Source: Linum tenue (taxonomy: Eukaryota > Streptophyta > Magnoliopsida > Malpighiales > Linaceae). Taken from it: a DNA stretch of 64,000 nt. Location: contig CAMGYJ010000002.1 in NCBI GenBank assembly GCA_946122785.1, positions 21,984,492-22,048,491 of the forward strand, written 5' to 3'. Positions within the stretch are counted from its first letter, which is position 1, and the number at the start of each line of letters is the position of its first letter. Shown piece by piece: positions 11,884 through 21,241 of this stretch. A program made the position numbers and the translations under genes. The notes under the pieces were generated by a model. It had not been told where the DNA came from. It worked only from the letters and a program-made list of their open reading frames with translations, and made no database searches.

Positions 11884-12339
11884 CAAGGTTGTCAACTCGC
11901 GGGTTGACCCGGACCCTGTCGAGCTAGTGGGTCAAGGGTTAATGGGTCAACCGTTTTAGCCCGGTTTGGCCCGGAAATATAGAAATAGTCATTATATTGT
12001 ACTTATCCTCATAAATTATATCAAATCTTATCTAACATATGAGTTATAACATATAATATTACACCAAAATAACATATCGTACTTAGATCCAACATATAGT
12101 GAAAATTCACACACACTTATATAGCATAAATATTCAAATGTTCAACTTAGTATTTCAAAGATTGAGTTAGGCGAAAAGAAAAATTGGAAAATAGGTGCAT
12201 TTCGCAAACTAAAGAAAAAAATGACACAATTTGACCTCCAACCCGGTACCTAATAGCGGTCGGCCCGGCGGGTGCGTGCGGCCCGTTTTTCTTACCGGGT
12301 CAGGGTCAAATTGGATCGACCCGCGGGTTGACAACCTTA
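11884..12339. mobile_element. hAT-type MITE, 456 bp
   Basis: Terminal inverted repeats of about 24 bp: left end CAAGGTTGTCAACTCGCGGG, right end in reverse complement TAAGGTTGTCAACCCGCGGG. They are flanked by a perfect 8-bp target duplication ATTAAGAG (11876-11883 and 12340-12347). The subterminal parts are rich in GGGTCAA and CCCGG motifs and the centre is AT-rich. There is no coding capacity. Size, ends and duplication length fit a non-autonomous hAT element. Confidence 0.85.
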
Positions 12340-12347
12340 ATTAAGAG

Positions 12348-13621
12348 AAAGCAACAAATTAGGTCGTATACATGGGAAGATACTGAACCACGAGGCCAAA
12401 TTTTGTTGACCAAAGAGATATTGCTTTCGATAGGTATGAGGGAGCTTTGTATACCTATCTATCGTGGTTTTGCAGGCAACTTGTGCTCATCTAAATTATA
12501 TGTAAACATCGTATACTGTAAAATAAGTAAGAAAAGTGTGAGAATTAAAGGAATGGTATTTCTAAAATGAAAATAGGGCAATTCGTAACGCCAAAGTCGT
12601 TTGCATGAGTCATTGGAAAATAGGGTGCATATGATAGATGTACCCATAGAAAATTTGAATTGTTTGCATGAGACATTTGTTATTAGATGACCTTTTTTAC
12701 TACAAAATACTTAACGAATTATTTGGTTCCAAGAAAACCTCCAAATAACTTATTTTTGACAACTATTTTTCAAACTTAACATTGACCTTTTTCATAAAAT
12801 CAATACTAATCATTCTCTATTTTATCTTACTAAACTCAATACTTTCCTTCTTTTATGAAGAAAAACCCTCAGTCGCCACTTGAGTGACACTGACACTACC
12901 GCTAGGAGTACGGCCACATTTGTGAGTTACAACTCAACCAGCTGCTATTAGAGATCGAGCTAAGAGACTACATCCTCTTTCACACTTTTCCGATTCTTTC
13001 TTTTCAAATCATGCTTTCCAATTAATTACTTTTCAATAAAACTTTGTAATTATGTTATAGTAAAACAGTCGTTACTATTATAGAAGACTTGTTTCAAATA
13101 TAAAGTATGTTTGGTTGTGAAATTGTTTACTTTTAAATCATTATAATTTGTAAAGAAGTTTAAATGGCAATAGTATTCTAAACTTAAAAAACTAATAGTA
13201 TATATTGGCCAATACCCAAATAATATGTTATATACTTATATGTGGGTTGTAAAATTAATTTATTCTCTAATACAAAAAAAAACAAGTAATTGATCAGTGG
13301 TAGTAAAAGGAACGCCACTAGGGGATGGTATTGTTGTTTTTGTTTTCCTTGTCTCAAGTCTCATTCTAATACCATTTCGAAGTTTATTGAACATCTTGTT
13401 AGTGTTACCCACATTATGACATTATTAATTAAACTGTGATTCTCGATCTTATTCTTAGCCGTAGCCGCCCCCTATCACAATTCCGGCTGAAAATTCTCCG
13501 TAACAATGTTTGAAGGAATAACCACACCAAAAAAAAAAATAGAGAAGAAAAGACAAAGTTACATTGGACGCTTGAAGATGGGAAATAGAGTAGCGGAGAA
13601 AACCACAAAAGAAAACAAAAG
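12348..13621. other. Intergenic sequence, nothing recognised
   Basis: AT-rich DNA between the hAT MITE and the 3' end of the unknown gene at 13622. Short open frames have no recognisable similarity. The part next to 13622 presumably includes that gene's 3' untranslated region. Confidence 0.5.
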
Positions 13622-14281
13622 TCAATAGTAGTATACTCCGATATTCATGATATTATCCTTGTTGTCGTCTTCCTCGTCATCGTCGGAGGGATCGTAGGTG
13701 AAAATATCACCCTCCTCCGGCAGCCTAAAGCTCACCCTTCTCTTCCTGCTGCTGCTGCTGTTTCTCCCGTCACCCTCATCGGAACCACCACTCCCACTAC
13801 TACTGCCGGCGCCACCTTCCCTAACGTCGTCGGTGTTCGCAACGTGATTATAATAGTCATGCTCACGACCATCCACGTCAGCACTCTGATCTTCTTCTTC
13901 AATATCCAGCAGCATCTCCAAAGAGAAACAGTCAATGCTATTAGGATACACTTTGTTGCTGGCGGCGGCGGCGTGGGGTGGTGGCTGCCTCGACGGAGAC
14001 CGCCTCAGAACCTGCTCCAGAGTGATGTTGTCGTCTCTGGCGGCGGCGGCGTGAACCTGCTTCTTCTTAAGCTTCCTGACGCCGTCGGCCGCCGCCTTCC
14101 GCTTTCTGTTGTTGTTGTTTCCTCCTCCTAAGCACTTGAGCTTGATCCAGTCGGCGAAACCGTAAGAGGGTACCGGATGGGGTGGCAAGGTCGGCGGCGG
14201 AGCGGGAGGAGGAGAGTCGTGGTGGCGGAGGTAGTAGTGATCTTGCTGCGGCGGCCGCCGGAAACAGGCTCCAAAACCCAT
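13622..14281 (-). CDS. Uncharacterised low-complexity, probably nuclear protein, 219 aa
   Basis: I do not recognise this family with certainty. A single uninterrupted frame starts at the ATG at 14281 (MGFGACFRRPPQQ), with a good TATA box about 45 bp upstream, so I prefer this start to the in-frame ATG further upstream that lies beyond the TATA box. Visible parts: a proline- and histidine-rich N terminus (residues 10-45), FADWIKLKCLGG, a basic stretch with RKRK and KLKKKQ (a likely nuclear localisation signal), a possible short helix NSIDCFSLEMLLDIEEED, a Gly/Ser-rich linker, then RKRRVSFRLPEEGDIFTYDP and a strongly acidic tail. The KRRVSFRLPEE-type motif recurs in small plant proteins of unknown function. 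Acidic and basic patches suggest a regulatory or protein-binding role, but no function is assigned. Confidence 0.7.
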   Translation of the reverse strand: MGFGACFRRPPQQDHYYLRHHDSPPPAPPPTLPPHPVPSYGFADWIKLKCLGGGNNNNRKRKAAADGVRKLKKKQVHAAAARDDNITLEQVLRRSPSRQPPPHAAAASNKVYPNSIDCFSLEMLLDIEEEDQSADVDGREHDYYNHVANTDDVREGGAGSSSGSGGSDEGDGRNSSSSRKRRVSFRLPEEGDIFTYDPSDDDEEDDNKDNIMNIGVYYY

Positions 14282-14323
14282 GGGATTGAAGTAGAATATG
14301 AGTGAGTGTTGTTTATTCTTTCT

Positions 14324-14336
14324 ATAATATATATAT
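14324..14336 (-). promoter_or_regulatory. TATA box of the 13622-14281 gene
   Basis: On the minus strand the sequence reads TATATATATTA about 45 bp before the start codon, implying a very short leader. It supports the MGFGACF start. Confidence 0.5.
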
Positions 14337-14514
14337 CCGCTGCCGGATGATGACACCGTGGTGTTTATATATTAATTAATATGTTCGGTAGATGGGAGTT
14401 AGAATGGAGTCAAAAATTTACCAACGGAAGTTCCAAGAATGTGGCGTGGGGGTTTTCGGTGTATTCGGGAGGGAGGATTTATGAATTATATATGATCATC
14501 AAGTTCAAGTGTGC

Positions 14515-14567
14515 TCTCCTCTCCTCTCCTCTCCTCTCCTCTCCTCTCCTCTCCTCTCCTCTCCTCT
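14515..14567 (+). repeat. (CTCCT)n pentanucleotide microsatellite, about 11 units
   Basis: Uninterrupted CTCCT repeats about 240 bp upstream of the unknown minus-strand gene. Likely polymorphic in length. Confidence 0.95.
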
Positions 14568-14757
14568 ACGTTAATTACTGCGCCGGCCATTGGTATTATC
14601 CACACTAGCTTCGAAATTCAATTGTGAAGAGTATATATCTTGTCCTTTTCTTCAGCCAAGGATAAGCTCAAGTACTCTAGCACTACCTGGCGTCTGTACG
14701 TGCGCCACCGTCCGCAGCCACTAAGAAACTCACGCCGCCGAATATTTACGAATTATG

Positions 14758-15082
14758 TATTGGACCGATCCAGCTGATGTCGTGGGCCGAGAAGAGTCCC
14801 CTCCGCAGGCCCACATGGCCGTGCACACGTACCAGCAGTAGCTCTCGACCTCTTCTTGGTGGAAAAGAAAACCTAGTCTTAATGGAGTTTGTTTAGCCCT
14901 AGTCGATAGTTGCAAAGGGTTATATATTGATGTTATGTTAACCGCAAGGTGTTGTGACAAGTTAATCAATACAAGTGAAAGTCGGAGAGACTCATCTCTC
15001 CCGTGGATTAGTCCCAACGAATCAATTTGGGGATACCACGTAAAATCGTGTGTCTCGTTCTACTTCCGCACTAGATTTATTA
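14758..15082 (+). repeat. Copia 1 5' LTR
   Basis: 325 bp from TATTGGACC to ...GATTTATTA, immediately followed by the primer-binding-like site. It matches 24152-24391 plus 24839-24872 but has an extra ~45-bp block (around 14895-14940) absent from the 3' copy. The canonical TG...CA ends have decayed. Confidence 0.75.
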
Positions 15083-15116
15083 TGGTATAAGAGCACTACA
15101 TCCCTAAATCGTCATC

Positions 15117-15486
15117 ATGAGCGACGACAAGGGAAAGAAGGAAGGCGACGTCAAGAATTAAGGGCCCTTCTCCGAGTCACCATCGTCCTCCACTAAGGGT
15201 TTCCAGAGCCTCATTCACCTTACTATCTTCATCCATCGGATATTAATGGTCAGCTCCAAGTTGTAGATCTTCTCACGTCATCCAAATATGGAGAATGGGT
15301 CATCGATGTCACCGACGCATTCATAGTCAAGAACAAGATCGGTTTCGTGGACGACACCAAACCGAAGCCAGCACAAGAGCCTGAGAAAGCAGCCTGGATT
15401 CGTTGTGATGTTGTGGTCAAAGGGTGGTTGAGAATCGCTATGAACAAAGAAGTAAGGAGCAGCGTTCGGTACGCAAAGACGGCGAG
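15117..15486 (+). pseudogene. Copia 1 gag, N-terminal part
   Basis: Starts with ATG at 15117 (MSDDKGKKEGD) but meets a TAA after 14 codons. Further on the readable frame gives the copia gag N-terminal pattern LLTSSKYGEW and AAWIRCDVVVKGWL. The frame breaks off at the CACTA insertion (15487) and resumes at 17802 with EVWVNLKERF, so one capsid domain is split across the insertion. Confidence 0.8.
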
Positions 15487-17798
15487 CACTACAAGAAACT
15501 TCACTTTTTGCGACGGAGAAATTCGTCGCAGAAAAGCATAAAATTCGTCGCGGAAACCTTTTGCGACGAATTCTTCCGTCGCAAAAAGGAAAACCACTTC
15601 GTCGCCCATACAGCGTCGCAGAAAGTTCTGCGACGAAAAAAATGGGTTCGTCGCAACAAAAACCGAAGTCGTCGCTGAAAGTTAACGAGTAGCGACGATA
15701 GTTTCGTTGCAAAATCATCATTTTGCGACGACATTTTCATCGTTGCACAAAATTCGGGTATTCTGCGACGAAAACTCCGTTGCAGAAAGATTAATTTGCG
15801 ACGGAGAAATCGTCGCAGAAGGTTACAAAAGATTAGCAACGGTGACGTATTTTAGAATTTATTTTTGGGTTAATTTCAGTATAGGTCCAATTTATTTTCG
15901 GGTTAATTTCAGTATTGGTCACAATTTTTTTTGGGTTTGTTTTCTGGTTCCTTATTTCGTAAACCATCAAAGATGCACCTAATCAACGCCAATATTCCAG
16001 ATTTGCTCAAAATTCAGATTTGCAAGTCAAAATACCAAACCTGAAAAATTAGAAACAAAGTCATATTTGTAAAAACAATAACAATCTAAGGATAGATTTT
16101 GGAAAAACAAGATTAGAGAAAGAACAAATCTGGTATCATTCTTTCATTTTTCTCGTCTGAAGAGTAGGTCCTCTTCGTCATCACCCGGCAATAGCCGATT
16201 CGCGCGGGCAGAGACAATCGGCGACCCATCGAACTTCCTTCATCGCGGCTGGAGCAGATCTGGAACCAGTCCAGCTTTCTTCACCGCCGTCTTCTTATTC
16301 CCTCGTTCGAAGACAAATCCGACAAAGAAAAATGTCACAATCCCACTCTTGAACCAGAAACCCTCAAGAAAAGCACCCGTACAAGTCAAATCTTACCCGG
16401 ATCTCTGCTTTTCCGATCGAGAGGAGCCGATTCGCCGCTGTTAGAGGCCAACACCCACGCCGCTGGTCGATCTTCCACCACCGCCATTGAAATCGAAGCT
16501 ATTGGCCATCCCTTTTCTTCTCCCCTGCCGTCGATCTTTCATTCACCGCTGCCGAGATGAGCCGATTCGTGTTGTCGATATGGGTGAGAAGATGAGAGGA
16601 AAAAGAGAGAGGAAAAAGAGAGTTAAGGGCGGCGCGGCTAGGGTTTTCTACATCTCCGCCCTTCTTATATATACGAACCCCTAATTATTGATTACTAAAA
16701 TACCCCTCCTGCAATTATGTCTTTCCCTTTACGAAAAATTAATGTCTGGTTGAAGTTTCGAACAGCTGACCTCCAGCTCCCAGAAACTTCCACTGTCAAC
16801 ATTTAAACCAATCGTGCTACAGCTGAATATTTGTTATTCTATATTATTCTATTGTTGTTATTGCTTAGAGATTTGTAACAATTAAGTTGGAATAATTAAG
16901 TTCCAAAGAAATGAAAGAAGCTTATGTTTGAATAATTAAGTTCCATTAGCTTGTATTTTACTTCGTTTCTAGATTAATGTTACGTTCAATAGTACGTCAA
17001 TAAATAAATATATAAATATTAGTTAAGTTAGCAATTTAATTCATTAAATACGGATATTAAACGTGTTATACGAGTTTTGTATGTTTTTAGTGCGGGAGCC
17101 ATCAAATGAACAGCGGGAAATGAAATGCCTTGACAATAATACGAATATGAAAGTTTCAAACGAATAATATTCATATGGATACATATAAGTGTATTAAACG
17201 GAGTATTTACTAACTATGGTTCCAATTATATAAAATTTCTTGAAACATAATACGACAATTGAAAAACATCACACAAAGTCTACAAACATTCTGCGACGAC
17301 AGAAATCATTGCAGAAGTCCTTAGACATTTTGCGATGAAAGGCCATCGTCGCAGAATTGATGGAGACTTTCAGCGACGATTGTGTGTCGTCGCAGAATGT
17401 TAAAGACTTTCTGCGATGATTGTGTGTCGTTGCAGAAAGTCTCCATCACCTCTCCGACGATGGCCTTTCGTCGCAGAAAGTCTTGAACATTCTGCAACGA
17501 CACTCAATTGTCGCAGAAAGTCTTGAACATTCTGCAACGACACACAATCGTCGCAGAAAGTCTCCATCATTTTTGCGACGATAGAAAATCGTCGCAGATA
17601 GTCTCCATACATTCTGCGACGACAGACAATCGTCGCAGAAAGTCTCCATATATTCTGCGACGGAAAATAATCGTTGCCAAAACACTTCACACATTCTGCG
17701 ACGAAAAAGTGAAATTCGTTGCAGATTGTACACTTTCTGCGACGAATTTCTTATCGTCGCGATAGAATTCGTCGCAGAAAGTGCAGTTTCTTGTAGTG
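15487..17798 (+). mobile_element. Non-autonomous CACTA (CMC) transposon, copy A, 2312 bp
   Basis: Begins CACTACAAGAAAC and ends GTTTCTTGTAGTG, the classic CACTA terminal inverted repeat, with a perfect 3-bp target duplication GAG on each side (15484-15486 and 17799-17801). About 350 bp at the left and 520 bp at the right are arrays of the subterminal motif TTCTGCGACGA / TCGTCGCAGAA in both orientations. The open frames with repeated CDD and RRR phrases are translations of this array, not genes. There is no transposase. The middle (about 15850-17240) is non-repetitive and holds a promoter-like segment on its minus strand. Copy B (18930-21241) is the same sequence inverted. Confidence 0.95.
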
Positions 17799-18929
17799 GA
17801 GAGAGGTCTGGGTCAACCTCAAGGAACGTTTCAGTCATGGGAGCTTGACCCAAGGCTATGAGCTTCGGCGCCTCATTAGTGCCCTATGGCAAGAAAAACT
17901 CTCGGTATCATCTTTCTATACTCAACTTCGTACATTATGGGAAAAAGCCCAATCTTTTTCGCCAGCTGAAATATGTACTTGTGGTCAATGCAAATGCGGT
18001 CTTGAAACTCGCATTCGAGCCAAGGAAGAATGCTTCCGTTAATTCGATTTCTTGATGGGTCTTGACGAAAATTTCGGAACAGTTCGTAGTCAAATTCTAC
18101 CTATAAAGCCCACACCGACTCTTGTTGAAGCCTTCAATATAGTCTCCACTGACAAACAACAACGTCTCCTTGCACAACGTCGTCACCCCACCTTTGAAGG
18201 TGTAGCTTTTGCGGCCATATCTGATGATGAGCATCCTCGTACTCCATACGGAAGGCCCAAGTGTGTGCATTGCGGGAAGGTGGGACATTTCAAGGATACA
18301 TGTTATGATCTCGTTGGTTGGCCCGGTCGTTCTAACAACAAGAAGGCAGACAGAGGTGAGAAGAGGCGGTGTGGCCCTGCTGATCACTCTGTCGATCGTC
18401 CTCCACGAGCTGTGCAGGCTGAGGTCGAAGCCAGTCCTGTCCCCGACTTCTCATTATCCCAGCTCGAGAACCTTAAGAAGTTCTTCTCACAGTCGTCTAC
18501 CGCAGATGATCCATCCACCCACATGGCAGGTACTTTCCTCACTAATCCTGAATGGTTGATAGACTTGGGTTGTAACGAGCATATCACCCATGATGCAAAT
18601 CTATTTAGTGCTACTTTGGTTAATGAAGATAGTCATCCTGTGAGAATTCCGAATGGTCAAAGTTTACCCGTTAAGCAATTTGGGTCTGTTACGTTCAGTT
18701 CTAGGTTGCAACTTGATCGCGTACTTCATGTTCCAGGTTTTCAGTGTAATATTTTGTCGGTTAGTAAGCTGACAAAAGATAATGATGTTGCCTTGATCTT
18801 TCTACGTGACTTGTGCATTCTACAGGATTTACGCTCCAAGACAATGATTGGGAAGGGGATTCCCCGTGATGCTCTTTATTATCTGAGGTTATTCAGTAGC
18901 AAGGAACATTTATTTTTCACTGGTAGTGG
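17799..18929 (+). pseudogene. Copia 1 gag C-terminal part and protease
   Basis: Lies between the two CACTA copies. It continues gag (EVWVNLKERF, LSVSSFYTQLRTLWEKAQ), has a stop near 18042, then a CCHC zinc knuckle CVHCGKVGHFKDTC and the protease region. The expected catalytic D-S/T-G-A reads DLGCNEHI here, so the active-site Ser/Thr is replaced by Leu and the protease is probably dead. It is followed by RVLHVPGFQCNILSVSKLT, typical of the copia protease tail. The frame is cut at 18930 by CACTA copy B. Confidence 0.85.
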
Positions 18930-21241
18930 CACTACAAGAAACTGCACTTTCTGCGACGAATTCTATCGCGACGATAAGAAATTCGTCGCAGAAAGTGTAC
19001 AATCTGCAACGAATTTCACTTTTTCGTCGCAGAATGTGTGAAGTGTTTTGGCAACGATTATTTTCCGTCGCAGAATATATGGAGACTTTCTGCGACGATT
19101 GTCTGTCGTCGCAGAATGTATGGAGACTATCTGCGACGATTTTCTATCGTCGCAAAAATGATGGAGACTTTCTGCGACGATTGTGTGTCGTTGCAGAATG
19201 TTCAAGACTTTCTGCGACAATTGAGTGTCGTTGCAGAATGTTCAAGACTTTCTGCGACGAAAGGCCATCGTCGGAGAGGTGATGGAGACTTTCTGCAACG
19301 ACACACAATCATCGCAGAAAGTCTTTAACATTCTGCGACGACACACAATCGTCGCTGAAAGTCTCCATCAATTCTGCGACGATGGCCTTTCATCGCAAAA
19401 TGTCTAAGGACTTCTGCAATGATTTCTGTCGTCGCAGAATGTTTGTAGACTTTGTGTGATGTTTTTCAATTGTCGTATTATGTTTCAAGAAATTTTATAT
19501 AATTGGAACCATAGTTAGTAAATACTCCGTTTAATACACTTATATGTATCCATATGAATATTATTCGTTTGAAACTTTCATATTCGTATTATTGTCAAGG
19601 CATTTCATTTCCCGCTGTTCATTTGATGGCTCCCGCACTAAAAACATACAAAACTCGTATAACACGTTTAATATCCGTATTTAATGAATTAAATTGCTAA
19701 CTTAACTAATATTTATATATTTATTTATTGACGTACTATTGAACGTAACATTAATCTAGAAACGAAGTAAAATACAAGCTAATGGAACTTAATTATTCAA
19801 ACATAAGCTTCTTTCATTTCTTTGGAACTTAATTATTCCAACTTAATTGTTACAAATCTCTAAGCAATAACAACAATAGAATAATATAGAATAACAAATA
19901 TTCAGCTGTAGCACGATTGGTTTAAATGTTGACAGTGGAAGTTTCTGGGAGCTGGAGGTCAGCTGTTCGAAACTTCAACCAGACATTAATTTTTCGTAAA
20001 GGGAAAGACATAATTGCAGGAGGGGTATTTTAGTAATCAATAATTAGGGGTTCGTATATATAAGAAGGGCGGAGATGTAGAAAACCCTAGCCGCGCCGCC
20101 CTTAACTCTCTTTTTCCTCTCTCTTTTTCCTCTCATCTTCTCACCCATATCGACAACACGAATCGGCTCATCTCGGCAGCGGTGAATGAAAGATCGACGG
20201 CAGGGGAGAAGAAAAGGGATGGCCAATAGCTTCGATTTCAATGGCGGTGGTGGAAGATCGACCAGCGGCGTGGGTGTTGGCCTCTAACAGCGGCGAATCG
20301 GCTCCTCTCGATCGGAAAAGCAGAGATCCGGGTAAGATTTGACTTGTACGGGTGCTTTTCTTGAGGGTTTCTGGTTCAAGAGTGGGATTGTGACATTTTT
20401 CTTTGTCGGATTTGTCTTCGAACGAGGGAATAAGAAGACGGCGGTGAAGAAAGCTGGACTGGTTCCAGATCTGCTCCAGCCGCGATGAAGGAAGTTCGAT
20501 GGGTCGCCGATTGTCTCTGCCCGCGCGAATCGGCTATTGCCGGGTGATGACGAAGAGGACCTACTCTTCAGACGAGAAAAATGAAAGAATGATACCAGAT
20601 TTGTTCTTTCTCTAATCTTGTTTTTCCAAAATCTATCCTTAGATTGTTATTGTTTTTACAAATATGACTTTGTTTCTAATTTTTCAGGTTTGGTATTTTG
20701 ACTTGCAAATCTGAATTTTGAGCAAATCTGGAATATTGGCGTTGATTAGGTGCATCTTTGATGGTTTACGAAATAAGGAACCAGAAAACAAACCCAAAAA
20801 AAATTGTGACCAATACTGAAATTAACCCGAAAATAAATTGGACCTATACTGAAATTAACCCAAAAATAAATTCTAAAATACGTCACCGTTGCTAATCTTT
20901 TGTAACCTTCTGCGACGATTTCTCCGTCGCAAATTAATCTTTCTGCAACGGAGTTTTCGTCGCAGAATACCCGAATTTTGTGCAACGATGAAAATGTCGT
21001 CGCAAAATGATGATTTTGCAACGAAACTATCGTCGCTACTCGTTAACTTTCAGCGACGACTTCGGTTTTTGTTGCGACGAACCCATTTTTTTCGTCGCAG
21101 AACTTTCTGCGACGCTGTATGGGCGACGAAGTGGTTTTCCTTTTTGCGACGGAAGAATTCGTCGCAAAAGGTTTCCGCGACGAATTTTATGCTTTTCTGC
21201 GACGAATTTCTCCGTCGCAAAAAGTGAAGTTTCTTGTAGTG
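18930..21241 (-). mobile_element. Non-autonomous CACTA (CMC) transposon, copy B, 2312 bp, inverted relative to copy A
   Basis: CACTACAAGAAAC...GTTTCTTGTAGTG ends with a perfect TGG target duplication (18927-18929 and 21242-21244). It is the reverse complement of copy A with exactly the same length: a position p in A corresponds to 36728 minus p in B throughout, and every open-frame translation I compared is identical. The two copies have different target duplications, so they inserted separately rather than arising by local duplication. No transposase is present, so mobilisation needed an autonomous relative elsewhere. Confidence 0.95.

Noticed and set aside
15278..15839. Several open frames of 85-147 codons rich in CDD, RRR and FLRR phrases, mirrored at 20889-21330 and 17321-17853/18926-19407
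   Set aside because: They are translations of the CACTA subterminal GCGACGA motif array in different frames and appear identically in the inverted copy. No protein family is implied.
15487..21241. CRISPR-like repeat array (short repeats with regular spacing)
   Set aside because: Plant nuclear DNA; repeats occur in both orientations with variable spacing and lie inside CACTA ends with target duplications.
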